Source: an uncultured Clostridia bacterium
GTDB lineage: Bacteria; Bacillota; Clostridia; Oscillospirales; Acutalibacteraceae
Direction of reading: 5' to 3'
Assembly (NCBI GenBank): GCA_946410005.1
Contig: CAMJYS010000031.1
Location: 1 to 8,752 of the forward strand
DNA length: 8,752 nucleotides
Shown here: positions 1 through 6,414 of the stretch, piece after piece
Layout of the letters: each line of letters starts with the position of its first letter
Numbering within the stretch: the first letter of the stretch is position 1
The notes under the pieces: generated by a model
The model's database searches: none
Told to the model about the DNA's origin: nothing
What the model saw: the letters and a program-made list of their open reading frames with translations, nothing else
Position numbers and translations under genes: made by a program

Positions 1-54
1 ACCCGCTACCTCCACCTTGGCAAGGTGGCGCTCTACCAGATGAGCTACATCCGC
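1..54 (-). tRNA. tRNA-Gly(GCC), 3' part cut by window edge
   Basis: The minus strand starts at 54 with acceptor strand GCGGATG, then a D arm (GCTC/GAGC) and an anticodon arm CCACC-TTGCCAA-GGTGG. The anticodon GCC lies at 19-21, which reads glycine codons GGC and GGU. The sequence runs off the window inside the T arm, so the T loop, 3' acceptor strand and CCA are not visible. It is the last visible member of the four-tRNA operon, 8 bases after tRNA-Phe. Confidence 0.95.
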
Positions 55-62
55 ACACGTCC

Positions 63-138
63 TGGTGCCTCCGGGTGGAATCGAACCACCGACACAAGGA
101 TTTTCAGTCCTTTGCTCTACCAACTGAGCTACAGAGGC
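63..138 (-). tRNA. tRNA-Phe(GAA)
   Basis: A complete 76-base cloverleaf on the minus strand. Acceptor GCCTCTG pairs with CGGAGGC, with one G-U pair. The D arm is GCTC/GAGC, the anticodon stem is AAGGA/TCCTT, and the loop CTGAAAA holds anticodon GAA at 103-105. The T arm contains GGTTCGATTCC. The discriminator is A and the CCA end is encoded at 63-65. It is separated from tRNA-Asp by a 73-base AT-rich spacer in which I see neither a good promoter nor a hairpin, so it is probably cotranscribed with tRNA-Asp and tRNA-Val. Confidence 0.98.
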
Positions 139-211
139 TAATGTTTTACGCTTCTTTATAAATATCTATAACACATCGAAATGAAATATTACTATATAAA
201 ATAAAGAAAAG

Positions 212-288
212 TGGCGACCCGGAACGGGCTCGAACCGTCGACCTCTAGCGTGACAGGCTAGCGTTCTAACCAACTGAACTACCGGGCC
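212..288 (-). tRNA. tRNA-Asp(GTC)
   Basis: A complete 77-base cloverleaf on the minus strand. Acceptor GGCCCGG pairs with CCGGGTC, with a G-U pair at 2-71. The anticodon stem CTAGC/GCTAG closes loop CTGTCAC, with anticodon GTC at 252-254. The discriminator is G, as expected for tRNA-Asp, and CCA is encoded. Only four bases separate it from tRNA-Val upstream, so the two come from one precursor. Confidence 0.98.
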
Positions 289-292
289 ACAA

Positions 293-369
293 TGGTGGGA
301 ACAATAGGACTCGAACCTATGACCCCTTGCTTGTAAGGCAAGTGCTCTAACCAGCTGAGCTATGCTCCC
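293..369 (-). tRNA. tRNA-Val(TAC)
   Basis: A complete 77-base cloverleaf on the minus strand. Acceptor GGGAGCA pairs with TGTTCCC, with one G-U pair. The anticodon stem CTTGC/GCAAG closes loop CTTACAA, with anticodon TAC at 333-335. The discriminator is A and CCA is encoded at 293-295. It is the first tRNA of the operon, about 58 bases downstream of the predicted transcription start of the promoter at 435-463. Confidence 0.98.
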
Positions 370-434
370 AAACAAAACTTTACGAGATGCAAAGCTCTGC
401 AATATAATCATCAGCACTATCACTGACATTCATA

Positions 435-463
435 ATAATATCATTTATAAAAAACTATGTCAA
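435..463 (-). promoter_or_regulatory. Strong sigma-A-type promoter of the tRNA operon
   Basis: On the minus strand a perfect -35 box TTGACA (458-463) is followed by a 17-base AT-rich spacer and a -10 box TATTAT (435-440, five of six to consensus). Transcription would start near 428 and run into tRNA-Val. A second TTGACA lies upstream at 495-500, but the hexamer 17 bases further on (TTAAAA, 472-477) is a poor -10, so it is at most a weak extra promoter. The 370-547 gap holds nothing else I can support; I see no GC-rich terminator for fhs in it. Confidence 0.9.
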
Positions 464-547
464 GCATTTATTTTTAAAAATACAAAAAATTTCGTGTCAA
501 AAATTTTAATATATTTTTGTTTGTTTTTGTTAAAATTAACCACCGAA

Positions 548-2215
548 TTAGAACAAACCGCTTATTTTAAATTCGCTGTCTATGCTAATTTTTTCAGAAG
601 CCGGGATTTTAGGTAGTCCCGGCATTTTTAATATTTTACCGGTTAGAACTACTATAAATCCCGCTCCGTTTGAAATCGTTATATCCTTGATGTGTATATC
701 AAATCCGCTTCGAACGCCGATTTTAGTTTGATCATCCGACAAAGAATATGGCGTTTTAGCTATGCATATGAGCAAATTGTCTCTTTTTAACTCTTTTACT
801 TTTTGTAAAGACTTTTCCGCTTCTGGAGAATAAACAACATCATCCGCTCTATAAACTTCTTTGGCGATTTTCAAAATTTTATCTTTTACAGAATCATTTA
901 TATCATACAAATATCTAAACTCTGTTTTTTCTTCGCAAATTTCACAAACGATATCCGCTAAATTTATTGCACCATTTCCGCCGTTTTTATAAACATCTAT
1001 TTCGGCAAATTTGCAATCCATTTTATCGCAATAATTTTTTATTTCTTGTATTTCGTTGTCGCAATCATTTTCAAATTTATTAAGTGCAACGACGACTTTT
1101 AAACCTTGTTTTTGCAAATTCTCAATATGAATTCCTAAATTTAAAACACCTTTTTTTACAGCTGAAACATTTTCAAAACTTAACTCATTTAATTTTACTC
1201 CCGCACTGTATTTTAACGCTCTTACAGTCGCAACTAAAACAACACACGATGGTTTTAAATTTCCTACCCTACATTTTATATTTAAAAATTTTTCCGCACC
1301 TAAATCTGCACCAAATCCAGCCTCTGTTACACAATAATCTCCTAATTTTAAAGCAAGTTCTGTAGCCCTTATTGAATTACATCCATGCGCTATATTCGCA
1401 AAAGGCCCGCCATGAATAATTACAGGATTGCCTTCGATTGTTTGAACTAAATTTGGATTGATAGCATCTTTCAACAGTACAGTCATTGCACCGTCAACTT
1501 TTAAATCCCTAGCAAAAATCGGCTCACCGCTATAACTATAAGCGACCAAAATATTCCCAATACGTAATCTTAAATCTTCTAAATTTTGTGCCAAACACAA
1601 AATCGCCATAACTTCTGTCGCAACTGTTATTATGAAGCCGTCTTCTCTCGGAATCCCGTTCGTAGTACCGCCCAAACCAATCACAATATTTCTAAGCGCT
1701 CTGTCGTTCATATCCACGCAACGTTTAACTAAAATTTGTCTCGGGTCGATATTCAAACTATTTCCTTGATGAATATGATTATCAACTACCGCACAAAGTA
1801 AATTATTCGCAGAAGTTATTGCGTGCATATCTCCCGTAAAATGTAAATTAATATCTTCCATCGGCAGAACTTGAGAATATCCACCACCTGTCGCTCCACC
1901 TTTTATTCCGAAAACGGGTCCCATAGAAGGTTCACGAAGAGCTATTACGGCTTTTTTGTTTATTTTATTCAGCGCTTGACCTAAACCGATTGTAACTGTT
2001 GTTTTGCCTTCTCCTGCCGGAGTTGGATTTATAGCCGTGACTAAAATTAGCTTTCCATAATCTTTTCTGGAAATTCTTTCAAAAGCATTTTCATTTATTT
2101 TAGCTTTATATTTTCCGTAAAATTCTATTTCATCCTCTTTTAACCCCAACTTTTCCGCAATTTCGGTTATTGGCTTTAATTTTGCTTGGTTTGCAATTTC
2201 TATATCTGAAAGCAT
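548..2215 (-). CDS. fhs: Formate--tetrahydrofolate ligase
   Basis: Cytosolic one-carbon enzyme that makes 10-formyl-tetrahydrofolate from formate, THF and ATP. The product feeds purine synthesis and initiator tRNA formylation, and in acetogens the Wood-Ljungdahl methyl branch. The protein has 555 residues, the usual family length. Visible motifs are the P-loop TPAGEGKTT (65-73), [10 protein letters not shown] (94-103), family signature [11 protein letters not shown] (103-113), the LHFTGD segment (124-129), [18 protein letters not shown] (261-278) and the C-terminal MPGLPKIPA, ending in SGLF. The second signature region reads [12 protein letters not shown] (328-339); from memory the consensus ends in HGG, so this is a mild deviation. 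ATG at 2215 is preceded by GGAGG (2224-2228) with 8-base spacing. The gene is monocistronic, with its own promoter. Its product is the formyl donor for Fmt, encoded two genes upstream. Confidence 0.98.
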   Translation of the reverse strand: MLSDIEIANQAKLKPITEIAEKLGLKEDEIEFYGKYKAKINENAFERISRKDYGKLILVTAINPTPAGEGKTTVTIGLGQALNKINKKAVIALREPSMGPVFGIKGGATGGGYSQVLPMEDINLHFTGDMHAITSANNLLCAVVDNHIHQGNSLNIDPRQILVKRCVDMNDRALRNIVIGLGGTTNGIPREDGFIITVATEVMAILCLAQNLEDLRLRIGNILVAYSYSGEPIFARDLKVDGAMTVLLKDAINPNLVQTIEGNPVIIHGGPFANIAHGCNSIRATELALKLGDYCVTEAGFGADLGAEKFLNIKCRVGNLKPSCVVLVATVRALKYSAGVKLNELSFENVSAVKKGVLNLGIHIENLQKQGLKVVVALNKFENDCDNEIQEIKNYCDKMDCKFAEIDVYKNGGNGAINLADIVCEICEEKTEFRYLYDINDSVKDKILKIAKEVYRADDVVYSPEAEKSLQKVKELKRDNLLICIAKTPYSLSDDQTKIGVRSGFDIHIKDITISNGAGFIVVLTGKILKMPGLPKIPASEKISIDSEFKISGLF

Positions 2216-2250
2216 AGTTCATTCCTCCGAAAAAATATTATGATTATTTG

Positions 2251-2259
2251 ATTATAACA
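2251..2259 (-). promoter_or_regulatory. Extended -10 promoter of fhs
   Basis: The minus strand reads TGTTATAAT: a perfect TATAAT (2251-2256) with the TG extension one base upstream. The -35 position holds only a T-run, so the promoter would depend on the extended -10. The start site would be near 2244, giving a leader of about 28 bases that holds the GGAGG site. It lies directly after the terminator of the upstream operon, which supports separate transcription of fhs. The leader is too short for a riboswitch. Confidence 0.7.
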
Positions 2260-2274
2260 TATTTTTTACAAATT

Positions 2275-2307
2275 AAAAAGCGTGCAAGCAAACCACTCAC
2301 ACGCTTT
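2275..2307 (-). terminator. Rho-independent terminator of the vanY-like/fmt/glycosyltransferase operon
   Basis: On the minus strand, 12 bases after the glycosyltransferase stop codon, AAAGCGTG (2300-2307) pairs with CACGCTTT (2277-2284). The stem can extend inward by four more pairs (TGAG with CTTG, two of them G-U) around a 7-base loop. A short T-run ending at 2275 follows, completing the intrinsic terminator form. Confidence 0.85.
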
Positions 2308-2319
2308 AAGCGACTTTTT

Positions 2320-3549
2320 TTATTTTTTGTAAGAATCTAAAACTTCTTCGAATAATTTAAGCATATTTTTTAAAGAATCTGATTTATCAAAATTTTCACA
2401 ATTTACTTTCATGCTATTTAACTTTTGCGGATTTTCAAGAAGATTTTCGATTATCTCTGTTACTCCTTTTTTAGAATCCAGTTTAACCGCCATATTATTC
2501 CCCACTAAAAAATCCGCATTTTCCTCTTCTTGACCGGGAATTGCATCGTAAAGTGCCATCGGTAAATTGCTTGCAAGCGCTTCGCTTACCGTCAATCCAC
2601 CGGGCTTTGTTATTATCAAGTCGGAAATCCACATATATTTATCAACATGATTTGTATAATAAACTATTTTGGTGAATTTTTCATATTTTTCATTTTTAAA
2701 AGTTTTACTGAACTTTCTTATAAACTTCAATTTTTTAAAATTAGGAAATTTAGGAACTTTAATCGGTATACGAGAAAGTATTTTGTACTTTACTTCTTTA
2801 TTTTCGACTAATTTTTGCAATGTTTTGTAAAGTTTTGGATTTTTTCCGGTTATTATTATTATTTGAAAATCTTTTTTTATACGTTGTAAGCTTTTATATA
2901 TTCTGCCGACATTTGCAAATCCGCAACTTCCTGCCATTATAAGTACAGTCGGAATATCACTTTTCAGACCGAACTCCTGTTTTATTTCTGATTTGTTTTT
3001 TTGAGCAAAAAACGAATCATCTACCGGTATTCCGAAAGAATAAATAATATTTTCATCCACACCCATATCTTTCATCGCAGAAATCATATCGTCGTTTGCT
3101 ACAACATATGCATCAACGTAATTATTTATCCATGTTCTATGTGGAGCGTAGTCCGTCATAACACATATAAGCGGAACATTTGTTTTATTATGTTTTTTCA
3201 GCTTTGAAATCATTTCGGTTGTAAACGGATGCGTAGTTACGATAATATCCGGCTGATATTCTTCCAAAAGCGGAATTAGTCTCCTACTTATTAAGCTGTT
3301 TGTACTTCCTATCAATCTATTTATAGATTTATTATTTGAAGATTTATATACAAGTTTCCAAAGCATTGGACTTTTTGTAGCAACATATTCATAAATCTCA
3401 GTTACCGTTTTATTCAAAAACGGGCTTATATATTCGATAGTATCTATAACTTCGGCGGTATGATTTTTAGAAATTAAATAATCTTTTATTGCGTTTGCGG
3501 CACTCATATGTCCTCCGCCCGTCGAAGCGGATAATATTATTACTTTCAT
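2320..3549 (-). CDS. MGDG-synthase/UgtP-type glycolipid glycosyltransferase (GT28 family)
   Basis: Predicted membrane-associated enzyme that transfers a sugar from a UDP-sugar to diacylglycerol, making glycolipid or a lipoteichoic acid anchor. The 409 residues follow the two-domain GT-B plan. The N-terminal domain opens with LSASTGGGHMSAANAI (6-21), the acceptor-side signature, followed by TTHPF (105-109) and MTDYAPHRTW (131-140). The C-terminal domain has the donor-binding stretch SDLIITKPGGLTVSEALA (309-326) and PGQEEENADFL (338-348). Residues about 258-295 are a strongly basic Lys/Phe-rich insertion just before this site. I chose ATG at 3549 because AGGAGG (3555-3560) precedes it by 5 bases; an in-frame ATG 21 bases further upstream has no site of its own. 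Last gene of its operon, 44 bases after fmt. The exact sugar, acceptor and processivity cannot be read from sequence. Confidence 0.88.
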   Translation of the reverse strand: MKVIILSASTGGGHMSAANAIKDYLISKNHTAEVIDTIEYISPFLNKTVTEIYEYVATKSPMLWKLVYKSSNNKSINRLIGSTNSLISRRLIPLLEEYQPDIIVTTHPFTTEMISKLKKHNKTNVPLICVMTDYAPHRTWINNYVDAYVVANDDMISAMKDMGVDENIIYSFGIPVDDSFFAQKNKSEIKQEFGLKSDIPTVLIMAGSCGFANVGRIYKSLQRIKKDFQIIIITGKNPKLYKTLQKLVENKEVKYKILSRIPIKVPKFPNFKKLKFIRKFSKTFKNEKYEKFTKIVYYTNHVDKYMWISDLIITKPGGLTVSEALASNLPMALYDAIPGQEEENADFLVGNNMAVKLDSKKGVTEIIENLLENPQKLNSMKVNCENFDKSDSLKNMLKLFEEVLDSYKK

Positions 3550-3554
3550 ACATT

Positions 3555-3560
3555 CCTCCT
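3555..3560 (-). promoter_or_regulatory. Ribosome binding site fixing the glycosyltransferase start
   Basis: AGGAGG on the minus strand, 5 bases before ATG at 3549. It lies between the upstream in-frame ATG (3570) and the chosen one, so it can only serve the downstream start. The longer reading frame would add seven residues ahead of MKVIILSAS. Confidence 0.85.
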
Positions 3561-3593
3561 TTTTATACATACCTTATATATTTTAAAATATTT

Positions 3594-4526
3594 TTATGAA
3601 TTTTTTTCAAAAACTGTTTTGTCGGAAAGTCTGTATCCTCTTGCAAAATCTACTGCCGGCATTCTTTTTTTACCGGCTATCTGTACTTCCAAAAGTTCTA
3701 TGGAAGTATTATCACCACAGCCCACTATGAGCGGATTAACAGACATAACCTTTCCGGGACAATTGGAATAATACGAAGAAACTTTTGTCTTATAAATCTT
3801 AAAAAGCTTTCCTCGCAAAAAAGTATGTGCAATCGGCCAAGGATTTGAGCCTCTTACTAAATTATGAATTTCTTGTGAGGACATACTCCAATCAATATCC
3901 CCTGTAATTTTATCAAGCGGTGGAGAAAGCGTCGCTTCGTCGTCATTTTGCTTTATTCTTTCTATGGTTCCATCCTCAAGCTTTTCAATAGTTTTTATAA
4001 GTAAATCGGCACCAACCAAAGAAAGCCTTTTCTTTAAATCTTCCGACGTTTCGTTTTCATTAATATAAACCTTACTTTGAAGCAAAATATCTCCGGTATC
4101 CAATCCCTCATTCATAAACATAGTAGTAATACCGGTAATTTTATCGCCGTTAATTATGCTCCACTGTATCGGTGCCGCTCCCCTATATTTCGGTAAAAGT
4201 GAACCATGAACGTTTATGCAACCGTACTTAGGAAACTCTATAATATTTTTAGGCAGAATTTTACCGTAAGCCACCACTATTATAACATCCGGAGACAAAT
4301 TTTCTATGGTTTTATAAACTTCCGGAACTTTTAACTTTTCCGGCTGAAAAACCTTTATTCCTTTTTCTTGCGCAAAAACTTTGACCGGAGGTGGAGTTAT
4401 TATCAATTTTCGCCCTTGCGGTTTATCCGGTTTCGTAAAAACGGCACAAACCTCATGTTTTGCATCAATAAGTGCCTTTAATGACGGTATTGCAAATTCA
4501 GGCGTACCCATAAAAAGAATTTTCAA
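3594..4526 (-). CDS. fmt: Methionyl-tRNA formyltransferase
   Basis: Cytosolic enzyme that formylates the amino group of Met on initiator tRNA, using 10-formyl-THF, at the start of bacterial translation. With the TTG start at 4526 the protein has 310 residues, normal for the family, and begins MKILFMGTPEF like typical Fmt. Visible are the tRNA-binding loop KPDKPQGRK (32-40), the formyl-transferase core with catalytic Asn105 and His107 in NVHGSLLPKYRG (105-116), and Asp143 in GLDTGD (141-146). The C-terminal tRNA-binding domain covers roughly 203-310. A GTG at 4538 would add four residues but lies inside the AGGTGA ribosome site. fmt is commonly paired with def; here def is absent and the neighbours are a D,D-peptidase 29 bases upstream and a lipid glycosyltransferase downstream. 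Confidence 0.96.
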   Translation of the reverse strand: MKILFMGTPEFAIPSLKALIDAKHEVCAVFTKPDKPQGRKLIITPPPVKVFAQEKGIKVFQPEKLKVPEVYKTIENLSPDVIIVVAYGKILPKNIIEFPKYGCINVHGSLLPKYRGAAPIQWSIINGDKITGITTMFMNEGLDTGDILLQSKVYINENETSEDLKKRLSLVGADLLIKTIEKLEDGTIERIKQNDDEATLSPPLDKITGDIDWSMSSQEIHNLVRGSNPWPIAHTFLRGKLFKIYKTKVSSYYSNCPGKVMSVNPLIVGCGDNTSIELLEVQIAGKKRMPAVDFARGYRLSDKTVFEKNS

Positions 4527-4534
4527 AATTAATT

Positions 4535-4540
4535 TCACCT
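4535..4540 (-). promoter_or_regulatory. Ribosome binding site of fmt, containing a decoy GTG
   Basis: AGGTGA on the minus strand, 8 bases before TTG at 4526. The GTG inside it (4536-4538) is in frame with fmt and would be picked by a longest-ORF rule, but it has no site of its own. The TTG start gives the family-typical N-terminus. Confidence 0.8.
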
Positions 4541-4555
4541 CATAAATTTAACTAA

Positions 4556-5173
4556 CTATATTTTGATTTTTAGTTCATGATATTCTTCGAGCGTTAAATT
4601 ATTCTCGTAAATATACTCGGCGACTTTTTCACCGACATATCGTATATGCCATGGCTCAAACTTCATCTTTGTTATATCTTCTTTTCCTTTTGGATATCTT
4701 AAAATAAACCCGAATTTATGAAGAATCGTATGAAGCCATGCGGTTTCTTCGTTTATGCTTCCGTCTTTATTAAGAGCTATCCCCGCCCACCTTCCGTTTC
4801 TAAAAATGTCACAGTCTATACAAAGACCCGTATTATGTTCCGAATATCCCGGTAAGCAAGCACTTTTTTCAGCGAATTCTATTCCGTGTTTATTTACAAA
4901 ATAATCATATTTCTTTTTTTGTTGCTCAAAGGATAAATATCCGCTTGTAATATCTATCACTAAACCATTTTGCTTTGCATATTTTTTAAGCTTTTCGAAT
5001 TGCTCCGCAGTAGTTTTTTCAAGATAAGTTGTGCAATCTTCTATTCCAAACGTTTTATATACTATATCGTTATTTTTTATTGTATCTACAGGAACCACAG
5101 ACGGTTTAATCACATTTTCAAAATAATCTTCACTTATTCCATTTGATTTATTCACTAAAATTTGGTAGTCCAT
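4556..5173 (-). CDS. VanY/VanXY-like zinc D,D-peptidase (peptidase family M15)
   Basis: Predicted zinc metallopeptidase that removes C-terminal D-Ala from peptidoglycan precursors or hydrolyses D-Ala-D-Ala dipeptide. In 205 residues the M15 motifs appear in order: SGYLSFEQQ (77-85); PGYSEHNTGLCID (108-120), giving zinc ligands His113 and Asp120; and FGFILRYPKGKEDIT (154-168) followed by EPWH (173-176) with catalytic Glu173 and zinc ligand His176. There is no signal peptide or membrane segment, so the enzyme looks cytoplasmic, as VanXY proteins are, unlike membrane-anchored VanY. From memory, the tail EPWH..YVG...LTLEEYHE resembles VanXY closely. No vanT, D-Ala-D-Ser ligase or vanRS gene is visible, so a resistance role is not supported. 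ATG at 5173 follows AAGGGGG with 8-base spacing; an upstream in-frame ATG at 5224 lacks a site. First gene of its operon. Confidence 0.9.
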   Translation of the reverse strand: MDYQILVNKSNGISEDYFENVIKPSVVPVDTIKNNDIVYKTFGIEDCTTYLEKTTAEQFEKLKKYAKQNGLVIDITSGYLSFEQQKKKYDYFVNKHGIEFAEKSACLPGYSEHNTGLCIDCDIFRNGRWAGIALNKDGSINEETAWLHTILHKFGFILRYPKGKEDITKMKFEPWHIRYVGEKVAEYIYENNLTLEEYHELKIKI

Positions 5174-5181
5174 TACATCAA

Positions 5182-5188
5182 CCCCCTT
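5182..5188 (-). promoter_or_regulatory. Ribosome binding site fixing the D,D-peptidase start
   Basis: AAGGGGG on the minus strand, 8 bases before ATG at 5173. It rules out the 17-residue upstream extension starting at 5224, which has no recognisable site and overlaps the candidate promoter. Confidence 0.75.
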
Positions 5189-5210
5189 AATAATGTTTTG
5201 TCCACTCTTA

Positions 5211-5245
5211 ATGATATTGCACATTCAAAACATTTGCAAATTATA
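5211..5245 (-). promoter_or_regulatory. Candidate promoter(s) of the D,D-peptidase/fmt/glycosyltransferase operon
   Basis: Two overlapping candidates lie on the minus strand. One has TTGCAA (5234-5239), a 17-base spacer and TATCAT (5211-5216), giving a leader of about 30 bases. The other has a perfect TATAAT (5240-5245) but no good -35, giving a leader of about 60 bases. I cannot decide between them. TTGCAA is self-complementary and a second TTGCA copy lies at 5217-5221, so a regulator site is possible but unproven. Confidence 0.45.
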
Positions 5246-5256
5246 CTATATAAAGT

Positions 5257-5286
5257 TTGCCCTCAGAGTATATTTTATATTATAAT
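5257..5286 (+). promoter_or_regulatory. Candidate promoter of the prfA operon
   Basis: The plus strand has TTGCCC (5257-5262, four of six to the -35 consensus), an 18-base spacer and a perfect TATAAT (5281-5286). Transcription would start near 5293, leaving a leader of about 45 bases before the prfA ATG. It is divergent from the minus-strand promoter region at 5211-5245, only about 12 bases away. Confidence 0.65.
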
Positions 5287-5337
5287 TATCACAAAGTGAT
5301 TTATAATAAATTTGAGTATAAGGAAGGACTTACAATC

Positions 5338-6414
5338 ATGTTTAAACGACTTGAAGCTACCGAAAAACGTTTTGAAGAAATAAACCAAAGTTTATGCGAT
5401 TCGGAAATAATCGCTGACCAAAACACGTATAAAACTTTAATGAAAGAATTTAAAAATCTTTCACCTATTGTTGAAAAATATAGGGAATATAAAAAAGAAG
5501 AAAAAAACTTAAATGAATCGAAAGAAATTTTGTCGGAATCCGGTATCGACAAAGAATTTAAAGAAATGGCCGAGCTTGAAATAGAAATGTCCAAAAAAAA
5601 TATCGAAAAGATATCTGAAGAATTAAAAATTTTATTACTCCCAAAAGACCCTAACGACGACAGAAACGTAATAATCGAAATTCGTGGAGGAGCCGGCGGA
5701 GAAGAAGCCGCTCTTTTTGCGGGGGTATTGTTCAGAATGTACAATATGTACGCTCAAGAAAGAAGATGGAAAGTTGAAATTTTAAATTCAAATGAAACAC
5801 AGCTCGGAGGATTTAAAGAAATAAGTTTTATGATTTCCGGAGAGGGTGCATATTCAAGATTTAAATACGAAAGTGGAGTTCACAGAGTTCAAAGAGTTCC
5901 GGACACAGAAGCACAAGGAAGAGTTCATACTTCTACAGTAACAGTTGCTGTTCTTCCGGAAGCAGAAGACGTAGAAATCGACATAAATCCGGCAGATTTA
6001 CAAATCGACACCTATCGTGCAGGCGGTGCAGGCGGACAACACGTTAACAAAACAGAATCCGCTATAAGAATTACGCATATTCCAACAGGAGTAGTTGTTG
6101 AATGTCAAGACGAAAGAAGCCAATATAAAAACAAAGACAAAGCCATGAAAGTTTTGAAATCACGTTTATTGGAAGCCAAAAGAGAAGAACAAAATCAAGC
6201 TGTTGCCGAAGAACGCCGTTTACAGGTAGGAACAGGAGACCGCTCTGAGCGTATTAGAACTTATAATTATCCTCAAAGTAGACTTACGGACCACAGAATC
6301 GGTCTAACAATCTATCGTTTGGAAGATGTTTTGAACGGAAATTTAGATGAAATAATAGACGCTCTTTCTACTGCCGACAGAGCCGCAAAATTAGCCGGCG
6401 AAGGACAAGAATAA
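5338..6414 (+). CDS. prfA: Peptide chain release factor 1 (RF1)
   Basis: Recognises UAA and UAG in the ribosomal A site and triggers release of the finished protein. The 358 residues are the usual RF1 length. The N-terminal helical domain (about 1-100) is followed by the codon-recognition tripeptide of PxT type, PDT (188-190) in [18 protein letters not shown], which marks RF1; RF2 has SPF. The catalytic GGQ is at 232-234 in [15 protein letters not shown], and the conserved CQDERSQ lies at 256-262. ATG at 5338 follows AGGAAGG (5321-5327) at 10 bases and gives the typical short N-terminus; the open frame extends upstream to 5257 only through the promoter. First gene of an operon; its stop overlaps the sua5 start (TAATG). 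The usual neighbour prmC, which methylates the GGQ glutamine, is not between them. Confidence 0.98.
   Translation: MFKRLEATEKRFEEINQSLCDSEIIADQNTYKTLMKEFKNLSPIVEKYREYKKEEKNLNESKEILSESGIDKEFKEMAELEIEMSKKNIEKISEELKILLLPKDPNDDRNVIIEIRGGAGGEEAALFAGVLFRMYNMYAQERRWKVEILNSNETQLGGFKEISFMISGEGAYSRFKYESGVHRVQRVPDTEAQGRVHTSTVTVAVLPEAEDVEIDINPADLQIDTYRAGGAGGQHVNKTESAIRITHIPTGVVVECQDERSQYKNKDKAMKVLKSRLLEAKREEQNQAVAEERRLQVGTGDRSERIRTYNYPQSRLTDHRIGLTIYRLEDVLNGNLDEIIDALSTADRAAKLAGEGQE

Noticed and set aside
139..211. A separate promoter or small RNA between tRNA-Asp and tRNA-Phe
   Set aside because: It is an AT-rich spacer with no paired -35/-10 boxes and no stable hairpin.
166..429. Minus-strand open frame of 87 codons
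   Set aside because: It runs through tRNA-Asp and tRNA-Val and the tRNA promoter leader; the cloverleaves fully explain the sequence.
362..616. Plus-strand open frame of 84 codons
   Set aside because: It starts in tRNA-Val and ends in the fhs 3' end, has low-complexity composition, no ribosome site, and lies antisense to mapped genes.
4556..5173. A vancomycin resistance cluster
   Set aside because: Only the peptidase is present; no ligase, racemase, dehydrogenase or two-component system genes are visible.
5301..5744. Minus-strand frame of 147 codons opposite prfA
   Set aside because: It is a Ser/Phe-rich shadow of the prfA codons, with no domain and no ribosome site. The frames at 1084-1365, 3001-3207 and 6620-7045 are rejected for the same reason.
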